Part shown: in pieces, positions 41,530 through 52,969 of the stretch
Numbering within the stretch: position 1 is the first letter of the stretch
Layout: the number at the start of each line of letters is the position of its first letter
Source: Trichobilharzia szidati
Taxonomy: Eukaryota > Platyhelminthes > Trematoda > Strigeidida > Schistosomatidae
Assembly: GCA_944472155.2 (NCBI GenBank)
Contig: OX235279.1
Span: 119,652,110 to 119,716,109 of the forward strand
DNA length: 64,000 nt
Reading direction: 5' to 3'
The notes under the pieces: generated by a model
Told to the model about the DNA's origin: nothing
What the model saw: only the letters and a program-made list of their open reading frames with translations
Database searches by the model: none
Made by a program: the position numbers and the translations under genes

Positions 41530-42647
41530 TCATTGGTTCAATTGTTTTCCACGTCTGAGTCTATACGTTCCACGCATATAAGTATCATAGATTTTCAAAG
41601 AGCCTTTGATGGTTGAGATACAGAGGTGCGAAATGTCGAAGGAGGTGAAAAACAGTCTGCGAAGGTATTTTGCAGAGAGTTGACTGATCATCCCTCGATA
41701 AGAGGTTACAACAGGAATTTGCAAGATTCTTTGAACTCTATGTTCCACTGCAGACAGGAACCGTTGGCATGCAGCAACCATCGTTGGAGTTCCGTATTTT
41801 GACACCTTCAACGCACAGCTGATATAAATGAAGGCGTCGCTGCAGATTGTTACGTCGAGAATGTATGCTACTCCGTCTAACAAGATAATCAGATCAGGTT
41901 TACAGAAAGACGTGGGCGTTGGAACACATGGCTCGAAGTAAAATCTGGTATTCATTTTGCGCAGTTTGTTAGCGATCAGCTTGAGGACGTAGTTGTGTCT
42001 CTTGCATCTGACGTCATGAGTTAGAGCGCAATGCTGAAGAATATGTTGAAGATTTTCCGGTTGACCACACCCGCCTCTGCAGTTGATGTCCGCTCTAGGA
42101 CGTCCACGCGTACTTCTCGTTTTTGTGCCCAAAAGGCCTCCACGCAGTTGGACAGCTTGTACATAGAGTTTGGGCAAGACTATTTCTGGGTTGAGAAGCC
42201 ATTTGTGAGATTCAGGGCATCTTGTTGACTCAGTCAAACCGTAACCATCCGCCGATGAGTGTAGCTGTTGTGCCCAGCTTTCATGGGCTTCTTCTGCTGA
42301 TGTTACTATTTGTCTATGGGCTTGCATCGGAAGATTGCAGATCCTAAGAAAAGGTGTGAAGGTGGCGGAGGACGCAATGCTGCGTATGAGCGGATTCCTA
42401 TTGTTGAGTAGTGCCTCGATTCTTTTGAGCCTATGAATCGGAATCGTTGTTGAGAGATTCATAATTCCCAGGCCTCCCTTTTTGATATCCGCGTGGAAAA
42501 ATGCAGTTGGAGTGTCTTTCGGAAGGTGAAGCTAGCGGCGGACAGCTGCACGAATAAGTTTGTCCATCGTTTTCAGAGTATTCTTGTGAGTGATGCTGAG
42601 AGTCAGTGAATATAGTAGACGAGGAATCAGATTGTTCTTCAGGATTC
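41530..42647 (-). pseudogene. R2-type thumb, CCHC knuckle and restriction-like endonuclease
   Basis: The open frame 42462-41530 (310 codons) starts after the thumb and a TAG near 42533. It holds a CCHC knuckle at residues 128-145 (Cys-x3-Cys-x7-His-x4-Cys) and the endonuclease: Arg-His-Asn at 155-157, Lys-Pro-Asp at 188-190 and Leu-Asp-Val-Thr around Asp203, the PD-D/E-type active site. This is exactly the C-terminal architecture of R2. The nuclease motifs are intact in this copy. Confidence 0.85.
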
Positions 42648-43258
42648 TCATTCGTTGATGAGGTTTAAGGGGGCGCTTTTCACATTGTCTAAGTATTCGT
42701 TGAGGACGCCGACATGATCGAAGCAGCGCCTGCCCTTGTAATTGAAGGGAACACCCAGATAGGTAAATTCCTCTGTTGGCGAGATGGCTGGAATTGACAG
42801 GCAGTTGATATTGAAGACAGTAGGAGAAAGGGCACCGATTCTACACTGTCTGTCAGTGACTATGTTGATTGTGCGGCTTTTGTCGACGTTGATCGATAAT
42901 CCCGCCAGCTCCAGTGAGGCCGCGATACAGCTGAGTTTGTTTAGAAGAGCCGCAGCATTTGGAGCTAGGATTATGAGATCATCAGCATATGCTATGTAGT
43001 GCAGAGGATGACCATCAACGTAGATGGGGTCATGGGCCTGAAGAACATTGAGTATCTCATCCATAGTCATGATGAAGAGAAGTGGTGACAGAGGGTCACC
43101 CTGTTTGACTCCTCATGTTGGATGACAATTCACTTCATGGAAGAGACTGTAGGAGTTGGAGTAGCAGTTTGTAAGATATTCTCTAAGCATTGGGGGCGCA
43201 CCAAAACTCTCAGCCACCCTTAGAATTGTTTGATGTAAGATGCTGTCGAAAGCTTTCG
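42648..43258 (-). pseudogene. R2-type reverse transcriptase, palm after motif A
   Basis: Resumes at 43258 with Ala-Phe-Asp-Ser-Ile, the remainder of motif A. Then Gly-Val-Lys-Gln-Gly-Asp-Pro-Leu-Ser-Pro (a TGA stands just before it where Arg would be expected) and the catalytic Tyr-Ala-Asp-Asp near 42985. Thr-Tyr-Leu-Gly-Val-Pro follows. A one-base frameshift at the Ala-Pro-Leu-Lys block near 42665 ends the frame. Confidence 0.82.
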
Positions 43259-43621
43259 TTTGAAAGCTGTTGCGCTACAGGTGTTCAGTTTCTGCGTGAA
43301 TCATCTTTCCGTATTATTTTGGAAATTAGCCGCTTTCCTCACATTATCCACATATCAATACTTAACAAGGATTGTATTGTATCACCTGAAACTACATATA
43401 GTATTCACCCGTGAAATCTACAACTCGGAATCTTCTGATACCCTCTCTAACCACGTGGAACTCAGGATTTTATTCACAGCAAGCACTGTAAAGGAAAGTC
43501 TGACTTTTTATTTTGCAATATATCTGTTTATCGTAGTTGTTTTGATACTTCGGTAATACAGCTACCTTTTTATATCCTCAAGACTTTTTTTGTGGAAATT
43601 GTGAAAATTCTTATTTCTGTA

Positions 43622-45364
43622 ATGGTTAAGTCAATCAAACGTGTAAGTACCGTTAAGAGACTGAGATCTAACGCTCGTCAACCATCTGAGGGCCTCAGCT
43701 CCGTTGACGATTCTACACTTTTGACACCAGACACACCCAGAGTTATGGTATCTGATATCATGGGTGAACTGACAGAGAATGCGGCCTGTAGCAAAAATGA
43801 TTTACTGATACTTCAGAAGTCAATGGCAGACCTACAGAGCAAGTTTGAAAGCATTATGCCCCTCGCGCAATTGTGTGACCCATCACAAAACATCTGTCTT
43901 GAATCACTTATGAAATCCGAGCGCATAATTGACTATTTGGCTGAAGAAGCTGTTAAGAGGATTAAGTCTTCACATAACGTCTTGGCCTATAACATTCCAG
44001 ATAGAGAGCCTATTGCCAAACTTAAAGCTTCGTGTCTGAAGGCTTGTAATATGTCGTTGACAGAATGTCAGGTTTTGCGTCTTCGTAAGAAATCTGCAAA
44101 CCACTCATGTCCGGTGCTTTTCAAGTTCAGCTCCGTCGAAGAAGCCAGAAATTTTCTGAAAGCTGGTAAGATAATAGGCTCCTCAACACCCTACACTAAC
44201 ATTAAGGTTGCACCCGATTTAACACCGTGCCAAAGACGATGCCGCTTAGGAACACTGAATACTGATAACTCTAATAGGACAACTGTAGATGATGTTCCAT
44301 GCGTTATTCCGTCTACTGAAAAACCTGATGACCGTATGCACCAGACATTTTCTCAAGCACAGACTAATATTAGCCAAGTATTATATAACGACACTGATGC
44401 TGACACTGAAATGGTGGACATAGATGAGTCAACGGAACATAATGTTGAAATACATCGTTTTCACACTGACACAAACGTCAAGAGCCCGAAACCATTAAAA
44501 CCCATCCAACTGGTGTTCCACCCATCCCCTTTTAAGTCAGTTACTCCTCAGTCTGACAATCCATCCACTGTGAAGCACCAGTCGAACGTAGCTACCCAAG
44601 TTAGCAAGTTTTCTAGGCGTTATGACAAACGTCCCATTTCCATTAAGAAAACTAAAGCGCATGAGGTGTCCAAGCAACAGAATCGCTACATAGCATGTGC
44701 TGGCTGCCCTGTTAGCCATCATCAACCAGTTGATCATAAGAAAAGGGAAAAAGAAGTAAATAAATTAAATACTGAACCCGGAGTAAGAAAGCCCTTTGAT
44801 ATGATAGAGACGAAAGCACCTCTGAGCCATCATCCTAAGAGAAAGTCAAATATGGTAGACCTAGCTCCTAGAGGTAGGCCTAATTGGTGTCAAGTGGAAA
44901 GTCAGTTATATCCTACCACTAATTCTAGACAAACAGCACAGCAAGGTAGTAGGTATTATTCTGCTCATCCACTACGTAAACCCATTGTTAGCCAACCCCC
45001 TTCTAATGTTCTATCAACTGAAAGTTATAGAAAATCCCCCAAATATCGGCCACAGACTACATTTAGCAAGCCAACAGAACCCACTCATACATCCTATGTA
45101 TCTAGTAGGGAGCATGTGCCAATTTCTGCACAAAACTTGCTATGGTCTGGTGACTACCCGGAACATATACAAACACTTCATTCTTGTACTGGCAACAAAT
45201 TACCGAATACTCATATCGGTTATACTTTCGGGCAGGATTTTCACCAGCGCCAGTTAACAGAAACACCTGGCATCATGCATATAGCACGCATGATATCAGA
45301 TCAATTCCTTGCCAGCATAGCGAACAGTCTACAGTTAGGGCAAGGCATATTTCCTGGGAGATAG
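43622..45364 (+). CDS. CR1-E ORF1 protein (580 codons)
   Basis: The first ATG of the frame is 43622 (Met-Val-Lys-Ser-Ile-Lys-Arg); the open frame extends upstream without ATG to 43592. A coiled-coil-like region lies near residues 55-90 (Leu-Leu-Ile-Leu-Gln-Lys-Ser-Met-Ala-Asp-Leu-Gln). Residues about 118-185 form a domain shared with the ORF1 remnant at 55983-57386 (Asn-Ile-Pro-Asp-Arg-Glu and Arg-Lys-Lys-Ser-Ala-Asn). A long basic, polar C-terminal region follows. ORF1 proteins of this group bind element RNA as nucleic-acid chaperones. I see no zinc finger, unlike CR1-A. The stop at 45362-45364 lies 35 bases before the ORF2 ATG. Confidence 0.82.
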   Translation: MVKSIKRVSTVKRLRSNARQPSEGLSSVDDSTLLTPDTPRVMVSDIMGELTENAACSKNDLLILQKSMADLQSKFESIMPLAQLCDPSQNICLESLMKSERIIDYLAEEAVKRIKSSHNVLAYNIPDREPIAKLKASCLKACNMSLTECQVLRLRKKSANHSCPVLFKFSSVEEARNFLKAGKIIGSSTPYTNIKVAPDLTPCQRRCRLGTLNTDNSNRTTVDDVPCVIPSTEKPDDRMHQTFSQAQTNISQVLYNDTDADTEMVDIDESTEHNVEIHRFHTDTNVKSPKPLKPIQLVFHPSPFKSVTPQSDNPSTVKHQSNVATQVSKFSRRYDKRPISIKKTKAHEVSKQQNRYIACAGCPVSHHQPVDHKKREKEVNKLNTEPGVRKPFDMIETKAPLSHHPKRKSNMVDLAPRGRPNWCQVESQLYPTTNSRQTAQQGSRYYSAHPLRKPIVSQPPSNVLSTESYRKSPKYRPQTTFSKPTEPTHTSYVSSREHVPISAQNLLWSGDYPEHIQTLHSCTGNKLPNTHIGYTFGQDFHQRQLTETPGIMHIARMISDQFLASIANSLQLGQGIFPGR

Positions 45365-45399
45365 CTGACACTGTGTCGACACCAAATGAGTCTAATAAC

Positions 45400-48269
45400 A
45401 TGCATATAGAGGATACTCATGGATTATTTTATCAAGATGTTGTCCACTCACTGAAACCACATAACCAGTGTTTATCTATTATCCTAGTAAATACTAGATC
45501 AGTTCTAAGCAAACACTTAACACTAAGTACGTTAGCTTCTATATGCAGACCGTCATTGATTATGATCACTGAAGCCTGGTGCACAAGTGATATCTCCAAT
45601 GATAGCCTAAGGATTGATAAACACAACCTTTTCCGAGAGGACAGACAGAGAGGTCGTGGGGGTAGAACACTAATTTACTGTGAACAATCCTTATGTGCAA
45701 CCCAGTTCAGTAACCCAATTCTGTCACAACTCAATGACTCGATCTGGGTTGAAATAAAAGTTGTCCGAAGTAAACCTATACTTGTGGGTTGTGTGTACCG
45801 ACCCCCTTCATCCAACAGGGAATATGATAATATGCTCAGCAATATTTTTAATGTTACAGCCAATCTTCCCCACAGTTATAAAATTATCGGAGGTGATTTC
45901 AACATGCCAGAAGTATCATGGTCTTCACTCCGAGGACCCCAAAGGTATGATAATCTCCTGAATTCCATCGTCACAGGAGGGTGGACACAACACATAAATT
46001 CACCCACTAGATCCGCAAATATCCTAGACCTTATTTTCACGAACAACATAAAACCATCTACAGTACATGTGGGACATGAATTTCCAGGTAGTGACCATAA
46101 AATAGTAGTGTGTTCTTTTGACATCTTTCCTGAAACAAAACGCAGAGATGAAGCTGGCCAGACACCTATGAGATTGTACACACATGCTGACTGGGACTTG
46201 TATCAGCACCTAATTAGATGTTCTAATTGGGATTCGTACTTTTCGAACGAGTCCTTAGAGGCAATTCTTAACAACTTTTATCAGAATATTAACTCAATTC
46301 ATGACGTCATTGCACCTGAGAAGATTCTTAGCTTCAGATTCCCCCAAAGCGATTATATTCCGACATCGTTCAGGAGAAGTATACGAAAGCACTCAAGAAA
46401 ATACTACAGATATCATGACTTGTCATCACTAATTGCTATTAAGTCCCTTCTCAATAGAATTGAAGAGTTGAGAAATATAGGCCTCAGAAACAAAGAAATG
46501 CGAGCCATTCAGGCACCGCATAACTCAGGAGAAATAGCCAAACTTTTCAAAAGTAGGTTGACGAACTCCAAAACAGATTATCCTAAAATATTATACTTAG
46601 ACGGGATTGCTTACGAAAATCCTGAGGTGATATGTGAACTGTTTAGCAAGCACTTCGCCAGATTATACACCTTAGAGAACGATGAGGTCGTGGATTTTCC
46701 ACGTAAAACAGACGAATGTTTAAGTGACATACTTTTCACCACACACGAGATCGATAAAGCTGTCGCAAATCTTAAGCTTAGTAACACTATTGGTCCAGAT
46801 GGTATATCTTCCATTCTGCTGAAAAACGGTGGTAGTGACATGAATTTACTCCTGCTCAAGTTATACTCAATTTCACTAAGCGATGGGACATACCCTACCT
46901 GCTGGAAGAAGTCTTATATTGTACCTATCCATAAATGCGGGCCTATAGCTGATATCAACAACTACCGCCCCATCAACATCACGTCTGTAGTTTCACGTGT
47001 AATGGAAAAGATAGTAAAGACTCAAATCATTCAGTACTTGCTGTCAAATGACCTACTATCCCCATCCCAATACGGTTTCTTAAGTAGAAGGTCGTGTATT
47101 ACTTGCCACTTAGATTATTTTGACTACATTACACAATGCATTGATAATGGGCATTCGGTAACAACATTATTTCTCGACGTTAGCAAGGCCTTCGATAAAG
47201 TCCCACATATCAGACTCATAACAAAACTCCAATCCTACGGAATAACCGGGAAACTTCTCAAATGGATAAATTCTTTTCTCACAGAAAGAGAGCAATTAGT
47301 CAAAATCAGCCACCAGCTGTCTTCATCAAAGCCGATAACTAGTGGTGTAATACAGGGTAGCGTTCTTGGCCCTATTCTATTCCTCCTATTTATAAATGAC
47401 ATAGTCTCTGTGATCAAGTATGGCAAGCCATACCTCTTTGCAGATGATCTCAAGATAGTATATGATTACGGGTACGATGATAAGAGCGTCGAAAGCAAAA
47501 TCCAACATGACTTAAACAATCTAGGCGATTGGAGCGAAAAGTGGCAACTGACTTTCAACCCAGACAAGTGCGGTATAGCCCACCTGGGACGCTGGAAACC
47601 GAGAATGTGCCTATATATGTACGGTAAGCTCCTCTCGAAACTGAACACTGTCACAGATCTCGGGATAACATACTCAGATCTAACCTTTTCCGATCATGCA
47701 AATAAGGTCGTATCCGACTGTAAACGACTTATTGGCTTTGTGCTGCGTAACTTCTACACCCAAGAAGCAAGATTAGCTATATATAGAACATGTATCCGCC
47801 CCAAACTTGAATATTGTGCTCTCCTGTATAGTAACCTAAGGTGTGCAGACCGAAAAAAATCGAAAGTGTTCAGAGATTCCTAACGAAACGCATAATAGGG
47901 TTTGACCAACAAGCGGAATATGTTGACAGGTGTATGCGTCTGAATTTAGAACCTCTGTGGTTAAGGAGAGTGAAGTGCAACTTATTTCTACTATTCAAAG
48001 TCATAAGAAAATACTGTTATAGTAACTCATCCATAACGTGGGAAAATATTAAATCATATCAGCTGCGAAACCACAACTACCTTGTCAAGGTGGCTACCCA
48101 CAGAAAATCCATTAGGGCAAACTTTTTCACCATTAAATATTGCACTCTTTGGAACCAACTACCATCTGAAATTAGATGTTGTGAAAACCCCAGTGGGTTC
48201 AAACGGAGCCTACAGAGACACATTAACATGTCCACCCTAGCTTGTCTAAAGGACCACAAATGTTGGTAA
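45400..48269 (+). CDS. CR1-E ORF2: APE endonuclease and reverse transcriptase, one frameshift
   Basis: The first in-frame ATG is 45400; the same frame is open upstream into ORF1 from 45184, so re-initiation or frame overlap is possible. Endonuclease: Ile-Thr-Glu-Ala-Trp-Cys, Gly-Gly-Asp-Phe-Asn (near residue 165), Gly-Ser-Asp-His-Lys (near 231). RT: Asn-Tyr-Arg-Pro-Ile-Asn (near 521), motif A Phe-Leu-Asp-Val-Ser-Lys-Ala-Phe-Asp-Lys-Val-Pro (near 591-602), Phe-Ala-Asp-Asp (near 680). At the A7 run 47852-47858 the frame breaks and continues one phase over for 130 codons to 48269; eight A would keep it whole. All catalytic residues are intact. Confidence 0.87.
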
Positions 48270-50468
48270 AATGGTAAGTAAAAGCCGGTCCAGTCTTCAG
48301 CTCAGTCAGTTACATATAACTCGACTCTACTACTTACGCAGCGAACGTTTAACTAATTTACTGATTTTCCTTTCTGTATAGTCTTCAGTAAGTTATGTTA
48401 ATATAAGTACTTCTAGAAACAATTATATTAGCAACCACATCTTTTGACATTTTACATATGTATATACAGTTAATAATACAATGCTATTTGTTGTGTCTGA
48501 ATGACCTTACTCAGCCAATAACCACCTTTTCTCATACACCTTCCTGAAACGTATAATCTTTATAATATTTCGCAGTATTTTTAACATTATATAAGTTGAA
48601 GGGTTACTTTGCAATATCTAATGCGCACGGTATGAAAATCAGTCATGAAAATTTAGCATAACTAGCTCTGTTAGCCGGCTGTTTTCTTCAGGATCATTAT
48701 ACATAATCTTATCACTAATTGTTCCACTACTCATATCACTCTGCTAAATAGAATATAACTTAGTTACTCTAATATTAGCTATTTTTATACTTCATAACTC
48801 TTAAGGGAAACCTAATTTCTTAGTCTTTTGTAGTAACCCACTTGTTCACAAGTATGATGATAATACTGCTAACAATGTCCTCTGGTATTATTGTGCCATG
48901 TGACCTAATGGGAAGCACTTGTCATGAAAGCTGTTACGAATTATAATATTGATTACACTCTTATCATATATAGTTTGATTTACTTTACGGCTCCCTGTAA
49001 GACTAACTACCCTTCTTCAGGATACACACACTGCGGTATTGTTAACCAAATGTTAAAATTCTGTTGGTTCTGTGTTAATATCGTCTTATAATATGTGTAG
49101 ACTCGTTACTTTACAATGTCAAATGTTTACTATATAAAAGACTGTCATGACAATTTAGTACAATTAGTCCTGCCAACCGACCTTACCTTCAGTTCATACT
49201 ACCTACATTGAACTCTAACTATAGTGTTCTGCTGAATCTTGCTCCACTATTCACAAAACCTATTCTTTTTACTCTTTAAGGGTTTAACATCTTATAAACT
49301 AATCTGTTCGTTAGGACGCACGCACACATATATAATATGTTCATAAATCTGTATGTGGAGATCTATTGGAAGCAATCACTAAGAAAGCTAGGCAAATGGA
49401 ATGTGAGGTACGAACGTGTCTGGAATCAAGCAATATATTTACTGTAGCCATAACAATCAGAGCCTAACATCATAAAAGGAGGGAGGGTGGCGCATGCTGA
49501 TCAGTAGATATGGTGGTGGACACTAAGGTGAATCGCCCCATTCTGCAGGAACAGCAATATGCAATTTAATGGCTCGAGATTTCTATGAGGGCTTGAATCT
49601 TTATCTTGAATAAGATAATAATGATCGCCTGGACAGATCATGCTTCTATCTTTAAACATATGCCATTCGGTCAGCCTATTGCTGAGATGCGACCACGTAG
49701 GCTCTGCACAGATTTATGGGGCATCTTATAAATTGACATGCTTTCCTTTGTCGTATCTTCGAATATCACTTAACAATGTCTCATCTCATACATTTTCTAA
49801 TAACGTCTTCACTTGCTCATTATATTCCACTAAACCTAACATTTTATAGCTCTTTATGAATTTGATTCGACTTATTTTATTCCTATTCTCTATAGGGTAC
49901 GGTTGTGCACCAAACACAAAAAGGTATGAAATTAAAACAACCGGCTTGTGGATAATTGTATTAAACCAAAAGTGGACAACATGATAGTAAAACCTATAGG
50001 GTAGCATTATACATTGCAAAGGAACTTTGTCAGCCTAGGGATTATAGTCTCCCATTGTATTTCCTTTATGAATGCATATATTAATGATACATTGCATTTA
50101 CCTATTTCGTTACACTTTAATGATTCACCTTTGCACCCTTACTTTTCTAAAACAGCTTACTATCCCTTGTAAACGTTGTACTTACCTCAATATTGGTTGG
50201 TTATCGTATGCCTACAACTACGGGTTGAAAACGAAATGAAGTCGATTTTCCTGCGCAACCTGGAGGACTGCTGTTTAATTCAATAATGATACGACATGGG
50301 TCAGAAAAAGAGTGTATTTATACATATATCAAATATTTAGCTGTTCAAACATTACTAATTTGTAGACAATCTACTATTTAACATTGTATCATACTTGATT
50401 GTGCCTGTAAAAATGGCATGCATTTTCATGTAAATTTATGTTTATATGAAAATATAAAATTATTATTA
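48270..50468 (+). other. CR1-E 3' untranslated region
   Basis: Between the ORF2 stop and the (ATT)n end. Short random frames only. The stretch 49480-49620 is less AT-rich than its surroundings and might be a separate small insertion, but no terminal repeats were identified. Confidence 0.55.
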
Positions 50469-52805
50469 TTTCGAGATGTCGAGGATAACTAATGCGCAAC
50501 TTGTGTAGTTGGAGTGCGCTTCTCTCAAGATGGCGTGAAGTGGATTGGTTGCTTCGAAGCAGCCATCACGTTGCAAGAAGGCAAACTGTAGTTTTTCCAT
50601 TGGGAATGATCTGGACCATCGCTTGGCGATAATCTTGTGCAGACAGCGCGTAACAACAGAAGTGATGGAAAAGTCGGTAGGGTTATCGGGATGTGATGTC
50701 TTCGGGATGAAGGTGACCCTGGAAGCTAACAAAGGTGAAGGTAAAAAAGACGTCAGCAAAAGAGTGTTAAGATACCCAGCTAGACTAGTGGGGTTGATTT
50801 TCTGGAGGTTCCTGGCGGTTATGCGGTTGACACCTGCGGCGGATTTGACCATATCTTTTAGTGCCCATTTGATCCCTTCAGTTGAAACTGGGGCGATCAA
50901 GTCGTTGTTAGTTGGAAGGTATTCCTGGACCGGTCTAGTGTCTGGTGGGACTGGGCGTGTGAAGGTGTCTATCCAAAATTCATTGAAGCCTCTTATACTG
51001 GAAGACTGATATGTAAACGGGTCTCTCCATCTGCCATCAAGTACCGTGTTGCAGCGTCTTTCGGCGAACGGTGGAGGAGCTTTTGCAAGTGAGCATATAG
51101 AATGCGTCACCTCTTCTTGTTGTTTAAGTTCGGTGGGAGACCGGATACGTATCGCTGCTTGGTTGGTTTCCATTTTGTAGGGAACAGTTGGTGGGCCTGC
51201 TTATCCAAAAGTTGACGTGCCTCCTCGAGAGTAATATCATTCGCATATAGTTGTACAATAATTTGTCGAGTGGATTCAGTGTCTAGCCACTGAGATGAAT
51301 TTGCCAGTTGTGTGCTGATGGCAGCTAGGAGGTTAGCGTGTATATTGTCCATGTGGAGGCTTCTATGAAGTGTCAGATTCACCAGAGGACTTGAACCATC
51401 TTGAGTAAGTCGAGCAGTTGGCATAATTTGTCTTCGAGCTTCATGTTCAAAGGTTGCAGTGGGTGATGATGTTCGGATGAGCGAGGAAGCGTTGACAGTA
51501 TAAGTTGGGACTGATTCTTCAATATCAATAGTATGCAGAAGTGGACGGATCATTGACACAGCAGTGTGAGAATTTAAAATTGTTCTATTGACAGTACTTA
51601 TTGCATAGTGGTACTGCGGTATTCGCATTGGTTGGGTGGATTCCTCGATTACAGTGCAATCATTATTAATGACAGCCAATTGGAGGGATCGCTGTTCTTG
51701 TAGCTGAGTTGGCGTACAGGAATTCGATGAGATTGTGATAGCTGGATCTGAAGTTGTTCTGCATGGACTTAGAGGAGCAGAGATTGGTATGTTGACGGTG
51801 AACGTATCAATGAGTGAGGTAACTGGCTGAATTTGGCGATAAGACGCATTTGGAGTTAGGACTATTGTTGGAAAAGATGGGTTGAGTCTACGTCTCCATT
51901 TTAGCCTGGCTAGACGTAGTCTAACTGCATCAGCGGTGCAGTTGCCAACGGCTTCGGCGATAAGAGCGAAGAACTCTGTAGGCGCAGGTAAAGGTGAATC
52001 GAGACATTTGGCCGTTGAGATCAATCGAGCATCTTCCTGAGTGGACCAGGTTTGAAGTCTTGGACGCACATACAGTGCTGATCTAATAGCATAGTTTTCA
52101 TGTGATGATGCAGGTGAGGATGGCATCGAGTAGGAGCCAATGGTTGATGCGGAGCGCGACGATGATGGGACAAATGTTGACCATTTGAGTGTTTGTAGAC
52201 GGCGTCTGATGGCTTCAACTGAGCGATGTGGCAGATGGTCATGTAGGTGTTGATACAGTTCAGCTTTGCTGTTTAATCAGACGACTGCTGCGTCTGCTAA
52301 CATCAGTCAAGTGAGTTCTTCATTTTGGGACCAATTTCGTCGTATTCGACATTCGTTGAGGAGGCGACCGAGAAGGACCTCATTGTGTTCGACGGGGTGG
52401 ATTTGACGTGGATGTTGAGTCAAACCTCTCGAAGAAGTGAAGTTTGAAGGACAGTATATACACAGGAATCTTGGAGATACGATTGAGGATAGGGATTGAT
52501 TGGACCGCATGGAGTGAGGTGATGATGGATTGGATGTTATGGGCGAAGGATGAGCTGCTGGCAATTAGAATATGAAGGAAAGAGAACAGGAGGCTGTCGT
52601 TTGAGGGTCAGCTTGAACCATGGCAGAGGCCATGGATTGTGATGAGGGTTGGCTTGACATAGCTGACTTGACTGGAGATTGCGGTATCGCAGGCTCGAGT
52701 TTGGAGGACAACCAACGATGGACTGTTAGTTGTGCCACGGACGGTCCATAGGCCCTCACCCGTGGCTTGACAAATGGTTAAACCAAAATCAAACAAAGCA
52801 AACAA
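50469..52805 (-). pseudogene. R2-type protein, N-terminal half: C2H2, Myb-like, RT fingers
   Basis: Three frames. About 52465-52390: one C2H2 finger, Cys-Ile-Tyr-Cys followed by Gly-Leu-Thr-Gln-His and His-Pro. Near 52340-52180 and 52060-51890: two Myb/SANT-like segments, Asn-Trp-Ser-Gln-Asn-Glu ... Leu-Lys-Trp and Thr-Trp-Ser-Thr-Gln-Glu ... Leu-Lys-Trp. These DNA-binding modules choose the target in R2-type elements. A Ser/Thr-rich linker follows to about 51110. The RT frame 51173-50466 has Ala-Ala-Gly-Val-Asn-Arg-Ile-Thr, Val-Thr-Phe-Ile-Pro-Lys and the motif A start Val-Ile-Leu-Asp-Ile-Ser-Lys at the break. At least three frameshifts or stops. Confidence 0.8.
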
Positions 52806-52969
52806 AGGCGAAACAAAACAGAAATAAAAACAAACGAAAAGAAAGGTATTGTTATACGATATTCCACGTAATCACTTTGGGATTGAAGCAAAAAACGAAA
52901 GCCGAAAATGAATGGGGAGGAGGAGGTGATATGAAAGAGTCCTCTTTCGAAAACAATAAGAAGGAGATG
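52806..52969 (+). other. A-rich low-complexity stretch upstream of the R2-type element
   Basis: Runs of aaacaaagcaaacaaa and similar; purine/A-rich and non-coding. The frames that cross it owe their length to low stop density in A-rich sequence. Confidence 0.5.

Larger units (their letters stand above)
43259..50468 (+). mobile_element. Nearly intact CR1-like retrotransposon CR1-E (7.2 kb)
   Basis: Complete insertion bounded by tttcg (43254-43258 and 50469-50473). Contents: a 5' leader of about 360 bases, ORF1 43622-45364, ORF2 45400-48269 with one frameshift, a long 3' untranslated region of about 2.2 kb, and a terminal (ATT)n run at 50456-50468. Flush ends and one visible lesion make it the youngest non-LTR element in the window. 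The 2.2-kb 3' region is long for the group and may hold an older insertion. Confidence 0.88.
41530..52805 (-). mobile_element. R2-type (RLE-bearing) retrotransposon, split by CR1-E
   Basis: Minus-strand element. Upstream half 52805-50469: C2H2 zinc finger, two Myb-like segments, RT fingers to motif A. Downstream half 43258-41530: rest of RT, CCHC knuckle, restriction-like endonuclease. This order is the signature of R2-clade elements, which usually insert at fixed sites. The intervening 43259-50468 is a CR1-like element flanked by tttcg on both sides. Putting the halves together gives an uninterrupted motif A. Frameshifts and stops elsewhere show the element was already dying or has decayed since. 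No rDNA flank is seen. Confidence 0.85.

Noticed and set aside
47841..48269. Independent 142-codon gene after CR1-E ORF2
   Set aside because: Its sequence is the natural C-terminus of the RT protein, reached by a one-base frameshift at the A7 run.
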